Shown: positions 38,529 through 47,416 of the stretch, piece after piece | Layout of the letters: each line of letters starts with the position of its first letter | Numbering within the stretch: the first letter of the stretch is position 1 | Position numbers and translations under genes: made by a program | NCBI RefSeq assembly: GCF_018413525.1 | Contig: NZ_JAHCDD010000007.1 | Location: forward strand, 1-64,000 | Source of the DNA: Acidovorax sp. CCYZU-2555 | Lineage (GTDB): Bacteria > Pseudomonadota > Gammaproteobacteria > Burkholderiales > Burkholderiaceae_C | Direction: 5' to 3' | Length of the DNA stretch: 64,000 nucleotides | Notes under the pieces: generated by a model | What the model saw: only the letters and a program-made list of their open reading frames with translations | Database searches by the model: none | What the model was told of the DNA's origin: nothing

Positions 38529-38540
38529 CTGATGGATGGA

Positions 38541-41357
38541 CTAATGTGCCTGGTCCCAGTTCGGCCCGACACCGACCTCGGCCAGCAACGGCACCTTGAG
38601 CTCGGCCACCCCCGCCATCAGCCGCGGAATCGCGCTCCTGAGCCAGTCCACATCGCCCTCGGGGAGCTCGAATACCAGTTCATCGTGCACCTGCAGCACG
38701 ACCTGAATGGCCGGGCGGTGCGCGTCCAGCTCGGCCTGCACCGCAACCATGGCCTGCTTGATCAGATCGGCGGCCGTGCCTTGCATGGGCGCATTGATCG
38801 CCTGGCGCTCGGCAGCCTTCTTGCGCGGGCCGTTGCCGCCATTGATATCGGGCAGGTACAGACGTCGGCCGAGCACAGTTTCGACATAGCCGTGGGCGCG
38901 CGCAAATTCCACGGTCTCATCCATATAGCGCTTGACGCCGGGATAGCGCTGGAAATAGCGGTCGATATAGGCCGCGGCGGCCTTGGTCTCTATGCCCAGG
39001 TTCTTGGCCAGGCCAAAGCTGCTCATGCCGTAGATCAGACCGAAGTTGATCACCTTGGCATAGCGGCGCTGCTCACTGCTGACCTGCTCCACATCGACGG
39101 CAAACACTTCGGCCGCCGTCGCACGATGCACGTCGCGGCCTTCCTGGAAGGCCTTGAGCAGCGACTCATCGCCCGACAGGTGGGCCATGATGCGCAGCTC
39201 GATCTGCGAATAGTCGGCGCTGGCAATCACGCGGCCCGGCGGCGCAACAAAGGCCTCGCGCACGCGCCGGCCCTCGGGCGTGCGGATAGGGATGTTCTGC
39301 AGGTTGGGGTCGTTGCTCGACAACCGGCCCGTGACGGCCACGGCCTGGGCGTAATGCGTGTGCACGCGGCCCGTGGCCGGCAGCGCGAGCTGGGCCAGCT
39401 TGTCGGTGTAGGTGCCCTTGAGCTTCGACAGGCTGCGGTGCTCGAGCAGCTTGGCCGGCAGCGGGTAGTCGGCGGCGAGCTTTTCGAGCACTTCCTCGTC
39501 GGTGCTGCGCGCTCCGGTCGCGGTCTTCTTCACCACGGGCATGCCCAGCTTGTCGAAGAAGATTTCGCCCAGCTGCTTGGGGCTGGCCAGATTGAACGGC
39601 TGGCCCGCGATTTCATAGGCCTCGGTTTCGAGCTGCACGATGCGCTGGCCGAGTTCGTTGCTCTGCTTGGCCAGCGTCGCCGCGTCGATCAGCACGCCGT
39701 TGCGCTCGATGCGAAACAGCGCTTCGCTGGTCTGCAGTTCGAGGTCATAGACGGCGCGCAGCGCGGCCTCGGCTTCGAGCTGCGGCCACAGCACGCGGTG
39801 CACGTCGAGCGTCTGGTCCGAGTCTTCGCACGAATAGGCCGCGGCCTTGTCGACCGGCACCTGGGCGAACGGAATCTGGTGCACGCCCTTGCCGCACAGG
39901 TCTTCATAGGTCGTGCCGCTGCGGCCGGTATGGCGCAGCGCCAGGCTGGACAGCCCGTGCGGGCGGTGCACTTCGAGCACATAGCTTTGCAGCATGGTGT
40001 CGTGCGCATAGCCCTGCACCTGGATGCCGTGGTTGGCGAACACATGGCGGTCGTACTTGATGTGCTGGCCCAGCTTGGCCCGCTGGGCGTTCTCGAGCCA
40101 GGGCTTGAGGCGCGCGAGCACTTCGTCGAACGGCAGCTGTTCGGGCACGTCGAGGCCCGCGTGGCGCAGCGGAATATAGGCGGCAGCGCCGGGCTCCACG
40201 CTGAAGCTGATGCCGACGATCTCGGCGCGCATCTCGTCGAGCGAAGTGGTTTCGGTGTCGAGCGCCGTGAGCGGCGCGGCCTCGATCTTCGCGAGCCAGG
40301 CATCGAAGCTGGCCCAGGTCAGGATCACGTCGTAATCGACGCTGCGCTTTTGCGCGGCTTCGGCCTCTTCCGTGGCCTCGGCGGACTCCTGCTGCTCGGC
40401 GAACATGTCGCCCGTGTCCTGGTCGGCGCGCGGCTTCGCGGCCTTGGCCTTGGGCTCGACCGGCGCTTCGGCCTGGTTTTCGATCGCCATCGCCAGGCCC
40501 TTGAAGCCGTTCTGGAGGTAGAAGTCGCGCAGCGCGTCGTTCTCGGGCGCGCGCCAGGCCAGGCCGTCGAGCGACGGCAGGCCCACCACGTCTTCGACCA
40601 GATCGCAATCGGTCTTGATCGTCACGAGCTGGCGGCCCGTGGGCAGCCACGCCAGGCTGTCGCGCAGGTTCTGGCCGGCGACGCCCTTGATCTCGTCGGC
40701 GCGCGCGAGCAAGGCGTCGAGCGAGCCGTATTCATTGAGCCACTTGGCCGCGGTCTTGGGGCCGACCTTGGGCACGCCGGGAACGTTGTCCACGGTATCG
40801 CCGACCAGCGTCTGGAAATCGACCATCAGCGACGGCGGCACGCCGAACTCGGCGGTGACGCCGGCGACATCGCGCACCTTGCCGTTCATGGTGTCGATGA
40901 TGGTGATGTGCTCGTCGACCAGCTGGCTCAAGTCCTTGTCGCCGCTGGAGACCACCACGCGCACGCCCTGGCGCGACGCGACCTGGGCCAGCGTGCCGAT
41001 CACGTCGTCGGCCTCGACGCCCTTGATCGCCAGCACCGGCCAGCCCAGCATGCGCACCACGGCGTGGATGGGCTCGATCTGCGCGCGCAGGTCGTCGGGC
41101 ATGGGCGAGCGCTGGGCCTTGTACTCGGGGTACAGCGCGTCGCGGAACGTGGGGCCGCTGGTGTCGAAGATGCAGACCGCGTAATCGGCGGGGACTTCCC
41201 TTTTGAGGGACTGCAGCATGTTGATCATGCCGCGGATCGCGCCCGTGGCGGGGCTGGTCGGGTCGCCGGGCCGGGCCCGCAGATCGGGCATGGCGTGGTA
41301 GGCGCGGTACAGATAGCTGGAGCCATCGACCAGCACCAATGTCTTGGAATTGCTCAT
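38541..41357 (-). CDS. polA: DNA polymerase I
   Basis: The 938-residue enzyme has all three domains: 5'-3' exonuclease (about 1-300: LVLVDGSSYLYRAYHAMPDL, KGVEADDVIGTLA, SSGDKDLSQLV), 3'-5' exonuclease (about 335-520, metal site in ALDTETTSLDEMRAEIVGIS) and polymerase (about 550-938: DYSQIELRIMAHLSGDE motif A, RYAKVINFGLIYGMS O helix, QVHDELVFE motif C). All catalytic residues I looked for are present. It processes Okazaki fragments and fills repair gaps. The start at 41357 gives MSNSKTLVLVDGSSYLY; the longer frame adds 33 unconserved residues. It is divergent from the DUF2782 gene, and the polA-DUF2782-thrB neighbourhood is conserved among proteobacteria. Confidence 0.97.
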   Translation of the reverse strand: MSNSKTLVLVDGSSYLYRAYHAMPDLRARPGDPTSPATGAIRGMINMLQSLKREVPADYAVCIFDTSGPTFRDALYPEYKAQRSPMPDDLRAQIEPIHAVVRMLGWPVLAIKGVEADDVIGTLAQVASRQGVRVVVSSGDKDLSQLVDEHITIIDTMNGKVRDVAGVTAEFGVPPSLMVDFQTLVGDTVDNVPGVPKVGPKTAAKWLNEYGSLDALLARADEIKGVAGQNLRDSLAWLPTGRQLVTIKTDCDLVEDVVGLPSLDGLAWRAPENDALRDFYLQNGFKGLAMAIENQAEAPVEPKAKAAKPRADQDTGDMFAEQQESAEATEEAEAAQKRSVDYDVILTWASFDAWLAKIEAAPLTALDTETTSLDEMRAEIVGISFSVEPGAAAYIPLRHAGLDVPEQLPFDEVLARLKPWLENAQRAKLGQHIKYDRHVFANHGIQVQGYAHDTMLQSYVLEVHRPHGLSSLALRHTGRSGTTYEDLCGKGVHQIPFAQVPVDKAAAYSCEDSDQTLDVHRVLWPQLEAEAALRAVYDLELQTSEALFRIERNGVLIDAATLAKQSNELGQRIVQLETEAYEIAGQPFNLASPKQLGEIFFDKLGMPVVKKTATGARSTDEEVLEKLAADYPLPAKLLEHRSLSKLKGTYTDKLAQLALPATGRVHTHYAQAVAVTGRLSSNDPNLQNIPIRTPEGRRVREAFVAPPGRVIASADYSQIELRIMAHLSGDESLLKAFQEGRDVHRATAAEVFAVDVEQVSSEQRRYAKVINFGLIYGMSSFGLAKNLGIETKAAAAYIDRYFQRYPGVKRYMDETVEFARAHGYVETVLGRRLYLPDINGGNGPRKKAAERQAINAPMQGTAADLIKQAMVAVQAELDAHRPAIQVVLQVHDELVFELPEGDVDWLRSAIPRLMAGVAELKVPLLAEVGVGPNWDQAH

Positions 41358-41440
41358 GCCAGGATTGTGCACGGCGCCGGCCCCTGCGCGCACTGGATTT
41401 CCCCACGGGATAAATTGATGACTGGCTCTACAATCACCCC

Positions 41441-41785
41441 ATGCGCGCCGCCTCACTTCTCCTCCTCCTCAGCCTGGCTGCCAGCCCGTTGCTGGCCCAG
41501 AATCCGCCTGGCAATGCCGTTCAGGCCGCCCCTGACGCGTCCGAACCGCGTACCGCCCCCCAGGGCGACAAGAACAACCAGCGCGTGGAACGTATCCGCG
41601 TGGAGGACGAAGGCAGCCGCGTCGACGAAGTGCGCGTCGGCGGCCAGACGCAAAGCATCACCGTGACTCCCAAGGTCGGCGACATGCCCGCCTACGAAGT
41701 GCAACCCAGCGAAGGCGTGCGCAACCGCAGCCGCAGCAGTTCGGACACCACGGGCCCGCGGGTCTGGAACATGCTGAAGTTCTGA
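41441..41785 (+). CDS. Small periplasmic DUF2782 protein
   Basis: The 114-residue secreted protein has a signal peptide of about 19 residues ([20 protein letters not shown]). The mature part is hydrophilic, and the core matches DUF2782 ([26 protein letters not shown] and a terminal basic region). The function is unknown. Its place between polA and thrB is typical for the family, which supports that it is a real gene. It probably shares a promoter with thrB, which starts 65 bases downstream. Confidence 0.82.
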   Translation: MRAASLLLLLSLAASPLLAQNPPGNAVQAAPDASEPRTAPQGDKNNQRVERIRVEDEGSRVDEVRVGGQTQSITVTPKVGDMPAYEVQPSEGVRNRSRSSSDTTGPRVWNMLKF

Positions 41786-41850
41786 GCCCTCCGGCGCTCA
41801 CTCTTTTTTCCTCTTCTTTCCTGCGCCGCCCCCGGGGCGCGCCCCTTGCC

Positions 41851-42810
41851 ATGGCTGTTTTTACCGAAGTCTCCGACAAAGAGGCGCGCGACCTGCTGCG
41901 CCACCTGCCGCTGGGCCAGTTCCAGAGCCTGCGCGGCATTCAGGGCGGTATTGAAAATACCAACTACTTCCTGACGACCGACCAGGGCGAGTGGGTGCTG
42001 ACGCTGTTCGAGCGCCTCACGGCCGAGCAGCTGCCTTTCTACCTGCACCTGATGAAGCACCTCGCGCACGCCGGCATTCCCGTGCCCGACCCGCAGGCGC
42101 ACAAGCAAAGCGGCGACATCCTGCTGCGCGTGTGCGGCAAGCCCGCGGCCGTAGTCAACCGCCTGCGCGGCAGCAGCCAGCTCGCGCCCGCGCCCGTGCA
42201 CTGCGCGGCCGTGGGCGACATGCTTGCGCGCATGCACCTCGCGGGCCGCGACTTCGACCGCCAGCAGCCCAATCTGCGCGCCCTGCCCTGGTGGAATGAA
42301 ACCGCTCCGGTAGTCATGCCCCATCTGGACAGCGGCCTGGTCGATCTGCTGCAGTCCGAACTCGCCTACCAGAATCACATCGCGGCCTCGTCGGCCTACG
42401 CCGCGCTGCCACGCGGCCCGGTGCACGCCGACCTGTTCCGCGACAACGTGATGTTCGAAGGCGAACAGCTCACGGGCTTCTTCGACTTCTACTTCGCGGG
42501 CGTCGACAGCTGGCTGTTCGATCTCGCGGTCTGCCTCAACGACTGGTGCATAGACCACGCCACGGGCGCGCACGATGCGCCGCGCGCCCAGGCCATGCTC
42601 GCCGCCTACCAGCGCGTGCGCCCGCTGACCGAAGCCGAGCGCCAGCTGCTCAACGCCCAGCTGCGTGCCGGTGCGCTGCGCTTCTGGATTTCGCGCCTGT
42701 GGGACTTCTACCTGCCGCGCGAAGCCGCGATGCTCACGCCCCACGACCCGCGCCATTTCGAGCGCGTGCTGCGCCAGCGCATTGCGCATCCGGTGAGCCT
42801 CGCACCCTGA
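41851..42810 (+). CDS. thrB: Homoserine kinase (ThrB2, aminoglycoside-phosphotransferase fold)
   Basis: The 319-residue kinase phosphorylates homoserine for threonine synthesis. It belongs to the protein-kinase-like ThrB2 class, not the GHMP class. The glycine-rich start is [20 protein letters not shown], the catalytic loop is [16 protein letters not shown] and the metal Asp lies in GFFDFYFAG. Length and motifs are normal. It is cytosolic. It follows the DUF2782 gene on the same strand. Confidence 0.93.
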   Translation: MAVFTEVSDKEARDLLRHLPLGQFQSLRGIQGGIENTNYFLTTDQGEWVLTLFERLTAEQLPFYLHLMKHLAHAGIPVPDPQAHKQSGDILLRVCGKPAAVVNRLRGSSQLAPAPVHCAAVGDMLARMHLAGRDFDRQQPNLRALPWWNETAPVVMPHLDSGLVDLLQSELAYQNHIAASSAYAALPRGPVHADLFRDNVMFEGEQLTGFFDFYFAGVDSWLFDLAVCLNDWCIDHATGAHDAPRAQAMLAAYQRVRPLTEAERQLLNAQLRAGALRFWISRLWDFYLPREAAMLTPHDPRHFERVLRQRIAHPVSLAP

Positions 42811-43238
42811 GCGCAACCCGGCCCCATCCATCGACGCCAGCATCTTGCTGGCGTTGGTCTTTCTGCATCCTGTGTGCCAAGTCTTTAAATATGCTTTTCC
42901 TCGCGGGATTGGGCAGCCTCGCACTGTTCGCCTTCCTGTCACTTTTCCTGATGCTCGCGCCGGGGCTGGTTACTGGTACCACGTGTCGCTTCCCCAGGCC
43001 CTGCTCTTGAGCGCGGGCGCAGTCCTGCGCGACTGCTTTGGCGCGGTGTCGTCGCCATTTCCTGCGGCGTCGGACACGCGCTTGGTCACGACCTGAGCGC
43101 CGGGCTTGCGGCGGCATCGGGCCGTGGCGACATGCGCGCTCCCACCCCCGACCTGAATGGTCAAAAATGCCTGCGGTACAGTAACGCTATTGGCGCACGC
43201 GCGCGCCCGCTACTGCTTCCCCAGGATTCGACCGTTTC
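42811..43238. other. Intergenic region between thrB and BPSS1780 gene
   Basis: These 428 bases contain no gene I can support with confidence. A 39-codon frame at 42891-43010 encodes a hydrophobic peptide (MLFLAGLGSLALFAFLSLFL and onward) that could be a small membrane protein, but it has no clear ribosome-binding site. The right part should hold the promoter of the next gene. Confidence 0.45.
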
Positions 43239-44048
43239 ATGAAACTCCAGATTGTTCCCGCCCGCATAGGTGTCCAGTGGGTCAAACTTGGCGTCCAGAC
43301 TTTCTGGCGCCAACCCTTGGCCCTGGCCGCGCTTTTTATCCTGGCGATTGTCGGCATGTCGCTGATCAGCATCGTGCCGCTCATCGGGCCCGCGCTGGCG
43401 CTCGCCTTGTTGCCCGCCACGTCGCTGGCGATGATGGTCGCGGCCGCCGAGGCCACCCAGGGCCGCTTTCCCACGCCGGCGCTGCTGCTGGTCGCCTTTC
43501 GCACCGGGCGCCAGCGCCTGAATGCCATGGTCATGCTGGGCCTGCTGTACGCCGTGGGCTTTCTGGCGATCATGGGGCTGTCGGCCTTGATCGACGGCGG
43601 CACGTTCGCCGAGATCTATCTGGGCGGCGAGCCGATGACGCGCGAAATCGCCGAAGATCCGGCCTTCCAGTCCGCGATGTGGCTGTCGATGGCGCTGTAC
43701 ATCCCGCTGTCGCTGATGTTCTGGCATGCGCCCGGACTGATTCACTGGCACGGCATTCCGCCCGTCAAGGCGCTGTTCTTCAGCCTGGTCGCCTGCATGC
43801 GCAACTGGCGCGCCTATCTGGTGTTCTGCTTCGCCTGGATGGCCTTCTTCATGGCCTGCGGCATCGTGCTGGCACTGCTCACCGGCATTCTCGCGAGCCT
43901 GATCGGCACCGTGGCCGGCGGCATCATGGTCGGCGCGGCAATGATCCTCGCCGCGATGTTCTTCACATCGATCGTGTTCACGTTTCGCGACAGCTTTTCC
44001 GCCCCCGATCCCACCAATCCGGCAGATGCCGAACTGCTCGAAGAGTAA
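43239..44048 (+). CDS. BPSS1780-family multi-pass membrane protein
   Basis: The 269-residue inner-membrane protein has about six hydrophobic segments. It shows the family beginning MKLQIVPARIGVQWVKLGVQ followed by TFWRQPLALAAL, and the amphipathic GIPPVKALFFSLVACMRNWR segment. The family is widespread in Burkholderiales and has no known function. It is followed by a strong bidirectional terminator shared with the convergent PhoX gene. Confidence 0.85.
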   Translation: MKLQIVPARIGVQWVKLGVQTFWRQPLALAALFILAIVGMSLISIVPLIGPALALALLPATSLAMMVAAAEATQGRFPTPALLLVAFRTGRQRLNAMVMLGLLYAVGFLAIMGLSALIDGGTFAEIYLGGEPMTREIAEDPAFQSAMWLSMALYIPLSLMFWHAPGLIHWHGIPPVKALFFSLVACMRNWRAYLVFCFAWMAFFMACGIVLALLTGILASLIGTVAGGIMVGAAMILAAMFFTSIVFTFRDSFSAPDPTNPADAELLEE

Positions 44049-44065
44049 GCCTCGCAGCCACCATG

Positions 44066-44092
44066 AAAAAAACGCCCCGAGGGGCGTTTTTT
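44066..44092. terminator. Bidirectional intrinsic terminator between convergent genes
   Basis: Twelve-base arms (AAAAAACGCCCC at 44067-44078 and GGGGCGTTTTTT at 44081-44092) give a GC stem flanked by A and T tracts, usable in both directions. It lies between the BPSS1780 stop and the PhoX-like stop. Confidence 0.9.
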
Positions 44093-44132
44093 GTTGGGGA
44101 ATCGCTTCCCCCTTTGGCTGGGCGAAACCGCC

Positions 44133-46187
44133 TCAGACGCCGACGGGCTTGCCGTCGGTGCGCTGGATCACCACCGTCGACGAGCGCGGACGCACCGTGC
44201 CCGAAGCCAGGGCCGTGGCATCTGTCGTGTCATACGCGGGCCAGTTGCCTGGATGCTGGATGTTCAGGAAGATGCTGGTGTTGTCGGGCGAGAACGCGAT
44301 GCCCGTGACTTCGGCTTCGTTGGGGCCGACGAAGAAGCGGCGCAGCTCTGCCTGGTTGCTCGCATTGATCACCGGGCCCGTGCCCGTGCTGGCCGACATG
44401 GGCTTGGGGATCACGGCCAGCATCTGGTCGTTGGTCGCCTTGGCCACGTCGTTGTTGCGGCCGCCGTCCAGACCGTTGTCGGTCTGGATCCACATGATGC
44501 CGCGGCTGTCGAAAGCCATGCCGTCCGGGCTGGCCAGCTGGTTCACTGCGGTCAGCGACGAACGGTTGGTGTCGGCATTCGCGCCGGCAGCCGCACCGAA
44601 GACGAAGATGTCCCAGCGGAAAGCGTTCGAGCCGCTGGCATCGTGCCAACGGATGATGTGGCCGTTGGCGTTGTTCAGGCGCGGGTTGGCGGCGTTGGTG
44701 CCGGTCGTCGCGTTGCGGCTGGTGTTGTTGGTCAGCGTCAGGTAGACGTCGCCATTGGTCGGGTGCACCGCGGTCCACTCAGGGCGGTCCATAGGCGTGG
44801 CACCGACGAAGTCGGCCGCGCCGCGGGTGTTGATCAGGATCGCGTCCAGGTTGCCGAACTCGGCGCCCAGCGTCTTGCCGCCCTTGCCGACGGTGTTCGG
44901 TGCCAGCGCCAGCCACTCGCCGGAGCCGTCGTCGTTGAAGCGCGCAACATACAGCGTGCCCTTGTCGAGGTACTTGGCGCCCACGGCCAGGCGGTCGCTG
45001 CGCGTCGCATCCTTGGGGTCCCAGACGGCTTCGGAGACAAAACGGTAGACGTATTCGAAGCGCGAATCGTCGCCGCTGTAGAACGCCAGCGGCTGGCCGG
45101 CCACGGGGTTGCCATAGGCCGCGCCTTCGTGGGCAAAACGGCCCATGGCAGTGCGCTTGGTCGCGATGCTCGAAGGATCGTAGGGATCGATTTCGACCAG
45201 GTAGCCGAAACCGTTGACTTCATTGCGCCAGTCAGACAGTGCGTCCGCGCCAGAAGGCGTGACATTGAAGCGCGCGAATTCACCGTTCACTTCGCTGGCG
45301 TCGCCCGCAGCGGTTTCCCACTCGTAGCGGCCCTTGGTGCTGGGCACGCCGACGCGTTTCTGGTGGGCGGGAATCGTGCCGGTGTTCAGGAAGCAGGCTG
45401 CCCAGTTTTCTTCGGCAGTGATGTAAGTGCCCCAGGGCGTGGTGCCGTTGCCGCAGTTGTTGTTCGTGCCGCGCACTTGCGTGCCGTTGGGCGAGAACGG
45501 TGTCTTGACGAAGTCGGTGCCGCCGACCGGGCCGGCCAGGCGCATGGGCGTGGCCGACGTGAAGCGGCGGTTGTACTTGGAGTTCAGCACGATGTTCCAG
45601 TTGGAACCCTGCTTGCGCACATGCATCACGGCCACGCCGTGGGCATTGATTTCCTTGCGCACTTCTTCGGCCGGACGCTTGCCAGCGACCTTGGTCGGGC
45701 CTGCGGGGTGCAGCGCGAACTCGTCGATGTATTCGTGATTCACCACCAGCAGGCCTTCGGTCGAGCTGCCGTCGATGGGGAAGAAGTGCATGCCGTCGTG
45801 GTGCATGCCGGTCGAGTTCAACAGATCGTTGGAGCTGTTGTTGCCGTTGCGATCCCAGGGTGCGGCGTTGTCGTTGAGCGGCGTGCCCCAGGCACCGAGC
45901 ACATGCGCCGTGTAACCCGCTGGCACCACGCAGGCGTGGGTCATGGAGTTGGGCAACGACGTGAAACCCAGCTTCAGTTCCGGCTCCACAGGCTTCACGG
46001 GCTCGACCGGAATCGGGTCGCCATCACCGCCACAGGCCGAAAGGCTGAAGCCGGCCATCAGCGCCACTGCAGCACCCAGGCTGCCACGTGTCACGGAACG
46101 GCGCGAGAGGCTGGCCTCGAGAATGGAACTGAAGGGCGCGTTGGCGCTCTGGTTGCGAACAACCTTGTCGGAAATGGATTTGCTCAC
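44133..46187 (-). CDS. PhoX-family (DUF839) phosphatase, Tat-exported lipoprotein
   Basis: The 684-residue product starts at a GTG (46187) with AAGAGAG 8 bases upstream; an ATG at 46217 lacks a site. The leader carries a twin-arginine motif (LSRRSVTRGSLG) followed by a hydrophobic run and a lipobox (SLSACGG), so it is probably Tat-exported and lipidated. The mature part matches PhoX/DUF839: GLLVVNHEYID, NPRLNNANGHIIRW, GMAFDSRGIMWIQTDNG and TGIAFSPDNTSIFLNIQHPG. PhoX enzymes are Ca/Fe-dependent alkaline phosphatases that free phosphate from organic esters. A candidate Pho box lies upstream. The lipid anchor is unusual, since PhoX is normally soluble. Confidence 0.88.
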   Translation of the reverse strand: MSKSISDKVVRNQSANAPFSSILEASLSRRSVTRGSLGAAVALMAGFSLSACGGDGDPIPVEPVKPVEPELKLGFTSLPNSMTHACVVPAGYTAHVLGAWGTPLNDNAAPWDRNGNNSSNDLLNSTGMHHDGMHFFPIDGSSTEGLLVVNHEYIDEFALHPAGPTKVAGKRPAEEVRKEINAHGVAVMHVRKQGSNWNIVLNSKYNRRFTSATPMRLAGPVGGTDFVKTPFSPNGTQVRGTNNNCGNGTTPWGTYITAEENWAACFLNTGTIPAHQKRVGVPSTKGRYEWETAAGDASEVNGEFARFNVTPSGADALSDWRNEVNGFGYLVEIDPYDPSSIATKRTAMGRFAHEGAAYGNPVAGQPLAFYSGDDSRFEYVYRFVSEAVWDPKDATRSDRLAVGAKYLDKGTLYVARFNDDGSGEWLALAPNTVGKGGKTLGAEFGNLDAILINTRGAADFVGATPMDRPEWTAVHPTNGDVYLTLTNNTSRNATTGTNAANPRLNNANGHIIRWHDASGSNAFRWDIFVFGAAAGANADTNRSSLTAVNQLASPDGMAFDSRGIMWIQTDNGLDGGRNNDVAKATNDQMLAVIPKPMSASTGTGPVINASNQAELRRFFVGPNEAEVTGIAFSPDNTSIFLNIQHPGNWPAYDTTDATALASGTVRPRSSTVVIQRTDGKPVGV

Positions 46188-46247
46188 GTGGCGACTCTCT
46201 TGGTATTGTCGATTCATCGACGGGTGCCGCCACTCTAGGAAATCAAT

Positions 46248-46265
46248 ATGACGATAGCGTGAAAC
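46248..46265 (-). promoter_or_regulatory. Candidate Pho box upstream of the PhoX-like gene
   Basis: On the minus strand GTTTCACGCTATCGTCAT has two seven-base half-sites (GTTTCAC and TCGTCAT) 11 bases apart, each matching CTGTCAT/C at five of seven positions. The site is about 60 bases before the GTG start. PhoB control would fit a phosphatase. The match is imperfect. Confidence 0.42.
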
Positions 46266-46292
46266 ACGACACAAGACATGTCGTCTGCGCGC

Positions 46293-47408
46293 TCAGGCTT
46301 TCTTGCGTCGCAATTCGGCCAGATGAACGCGGTCATCCACGCTGGAGAACAGCACGGCCAGCACGATCCCGACCGCCGCGCCCAGCAGGGTGTCCACGAC
46401 GCGCTCGACAGGCATGTTTCCCATTGTCGGCGCGTGCGACGCGAGCATTGTCATCAACAGCGCCATCGGCGTTACCGTGATCTGCCCGAGTGCATAGTTG
46501 AAACCAATGATCACTTCGGTAAGAAACTGGAAGACGACAATTGCCAGCACGATGACCCACAGCGGCGGCTGCTGGGCCAGGATCAGCCAGACCAGGCAGG
46601 CGCCGACCACGGTGCCGCCCAGGCGCTGCAGCGCGCGGCTCATGGTCACATGCAGATGGCTGCCCTGCATCACGGCGGTCGCACCGATCGCCGCCCAGGC
46701 CGGGTGCTGCGCGCCCGCAAACCAGGCAAGCAACGCTGCGATCGCCGCGCCCGCGGCGATGCGCGCGCCCGCAATCCATTGATGCGACATCGGCGGAATG
46801 CGCACGGCGGGAATCTGCAGCACGCGCACTTCCTTGGCGCGCAGACCGTCGGTGAGCCAGCAGACCAGCCAGCCGATCAGGCCGCCCGCGGCGGTCGCGA
46901 GCAGGCGCGCGGCCAGCTCCTGCCAGGTCGCCACCGGGTGCAGCGATGCACCGGCGGCGAACACGATGATCACCGCGCCCGGGCCGCCGAGGTTCCAGCG
47001 GCTCACGGCCACCGTCGAGCCGCCGGCCACGAGCGCCAGCACCAGCACCAGCGCCCATTCGCTCGCACCGAACAGCGATGCCAGCGTGGGAAAGAACACC
47101 GCCAGCAACAGCAACAGCGCGCATGCGGCGACGATGCGCCGGCGCCGCTGCAGCGGCGCAAAGCGCCCGAACAAGGCTGCCAGCGCGCCCAGCGCCGGAA
47201 AACCCACGAGCTCGGGCCAGGGCGACAGCAGCGTCAGCACCAGCGCCGCAAGAACGGCCAAACTGGCCTGCAGCCCGGCGATCAGCGCGATGCGCAGCGA
47301 CAGCTGCGGCGCCAGCGCCAGGCTGTCATGCAACTGCTGCGGATGCAGCAGATGGAACGCAGTGCGCGCCATCGAAGCCGCCTGGACCGGGTCTTTTTCT
47401 TCAGCCAT
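46293..47408 (-). CDS. FUSC-family inner-membrane exporter
   Basis: The 371-residue protein has about ten hydrophobic segments in two halves and the FUSC/YccS-like core (VMQGSHLHVTMSRALQRLGG, VVGACLVWLI, the conserved stretch where the AaeB family has its R-x-x-GT-x-x-G motif). Such proteins, with a periplasmic adaptor, export aromatic acids or related stress compounds; no adaptor gene is nearby. The start is the ATG at 47408. The gene begins 8 bases after the uvrD stop, so the two are likely co-transcribed. Confidence 0.84.
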   Translation of the reverse strand: MAEEKDPVQAASMARTAFHLLHPQQLHDSLALAPQLSLRIALIAGLQASLAVLAALVLTLLSPWPELVGFPALGALAALFGRFAPLQRRRRIVAACALLLLLAVFFPTLASLFGASEWALVLVLALVAGGSTVAVSRWNLGGPGAVIIVFAAGASLHPVATWQELAARLLATAAGGLIGWLVCWLTDGLRAKEVRVLQIPAVRIPPMSHQWIAGARIAAGAAIAALLAWFAGAQHPAWAAIGATAVMQGSHLHVTMSRALQRLGGTVVGACLVWLILAQQPPLWVIVLAIVVFQFLTEVIIGFNYALGQITVTPMALLMTMLASHAPTMGNMPVERVVDTLLGAAVGIVLAVLFSSVDDRVHLAELRRKKA

Positions 47409-47416
47409 GGTCGATA

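Larger units (their letters stand above)
38100..38540. other. Gene-free region between ankyrin gene and polA
   Basis: These 441 bases hold no convincing gene. The first ~240 are of mixed composition, with short frames on both strands that match nothing I recognise. An IS3-like terminal sequence and hairpin come next (38346-38395), then two copies of a GC-rich dispersed repeat near the polA stop. The ankyrin gene promoter must lie in the left part; no confident -35/-10 pair was found. Confidence 0.6.

Noticed and set aside
42891-43010. 39-codon hydrophobic small ORF
   Set aside because: Could be a small membrane protein, but no ribosome-binding site or conservation can be shown. Kept only as a remark in the intergenic entry.
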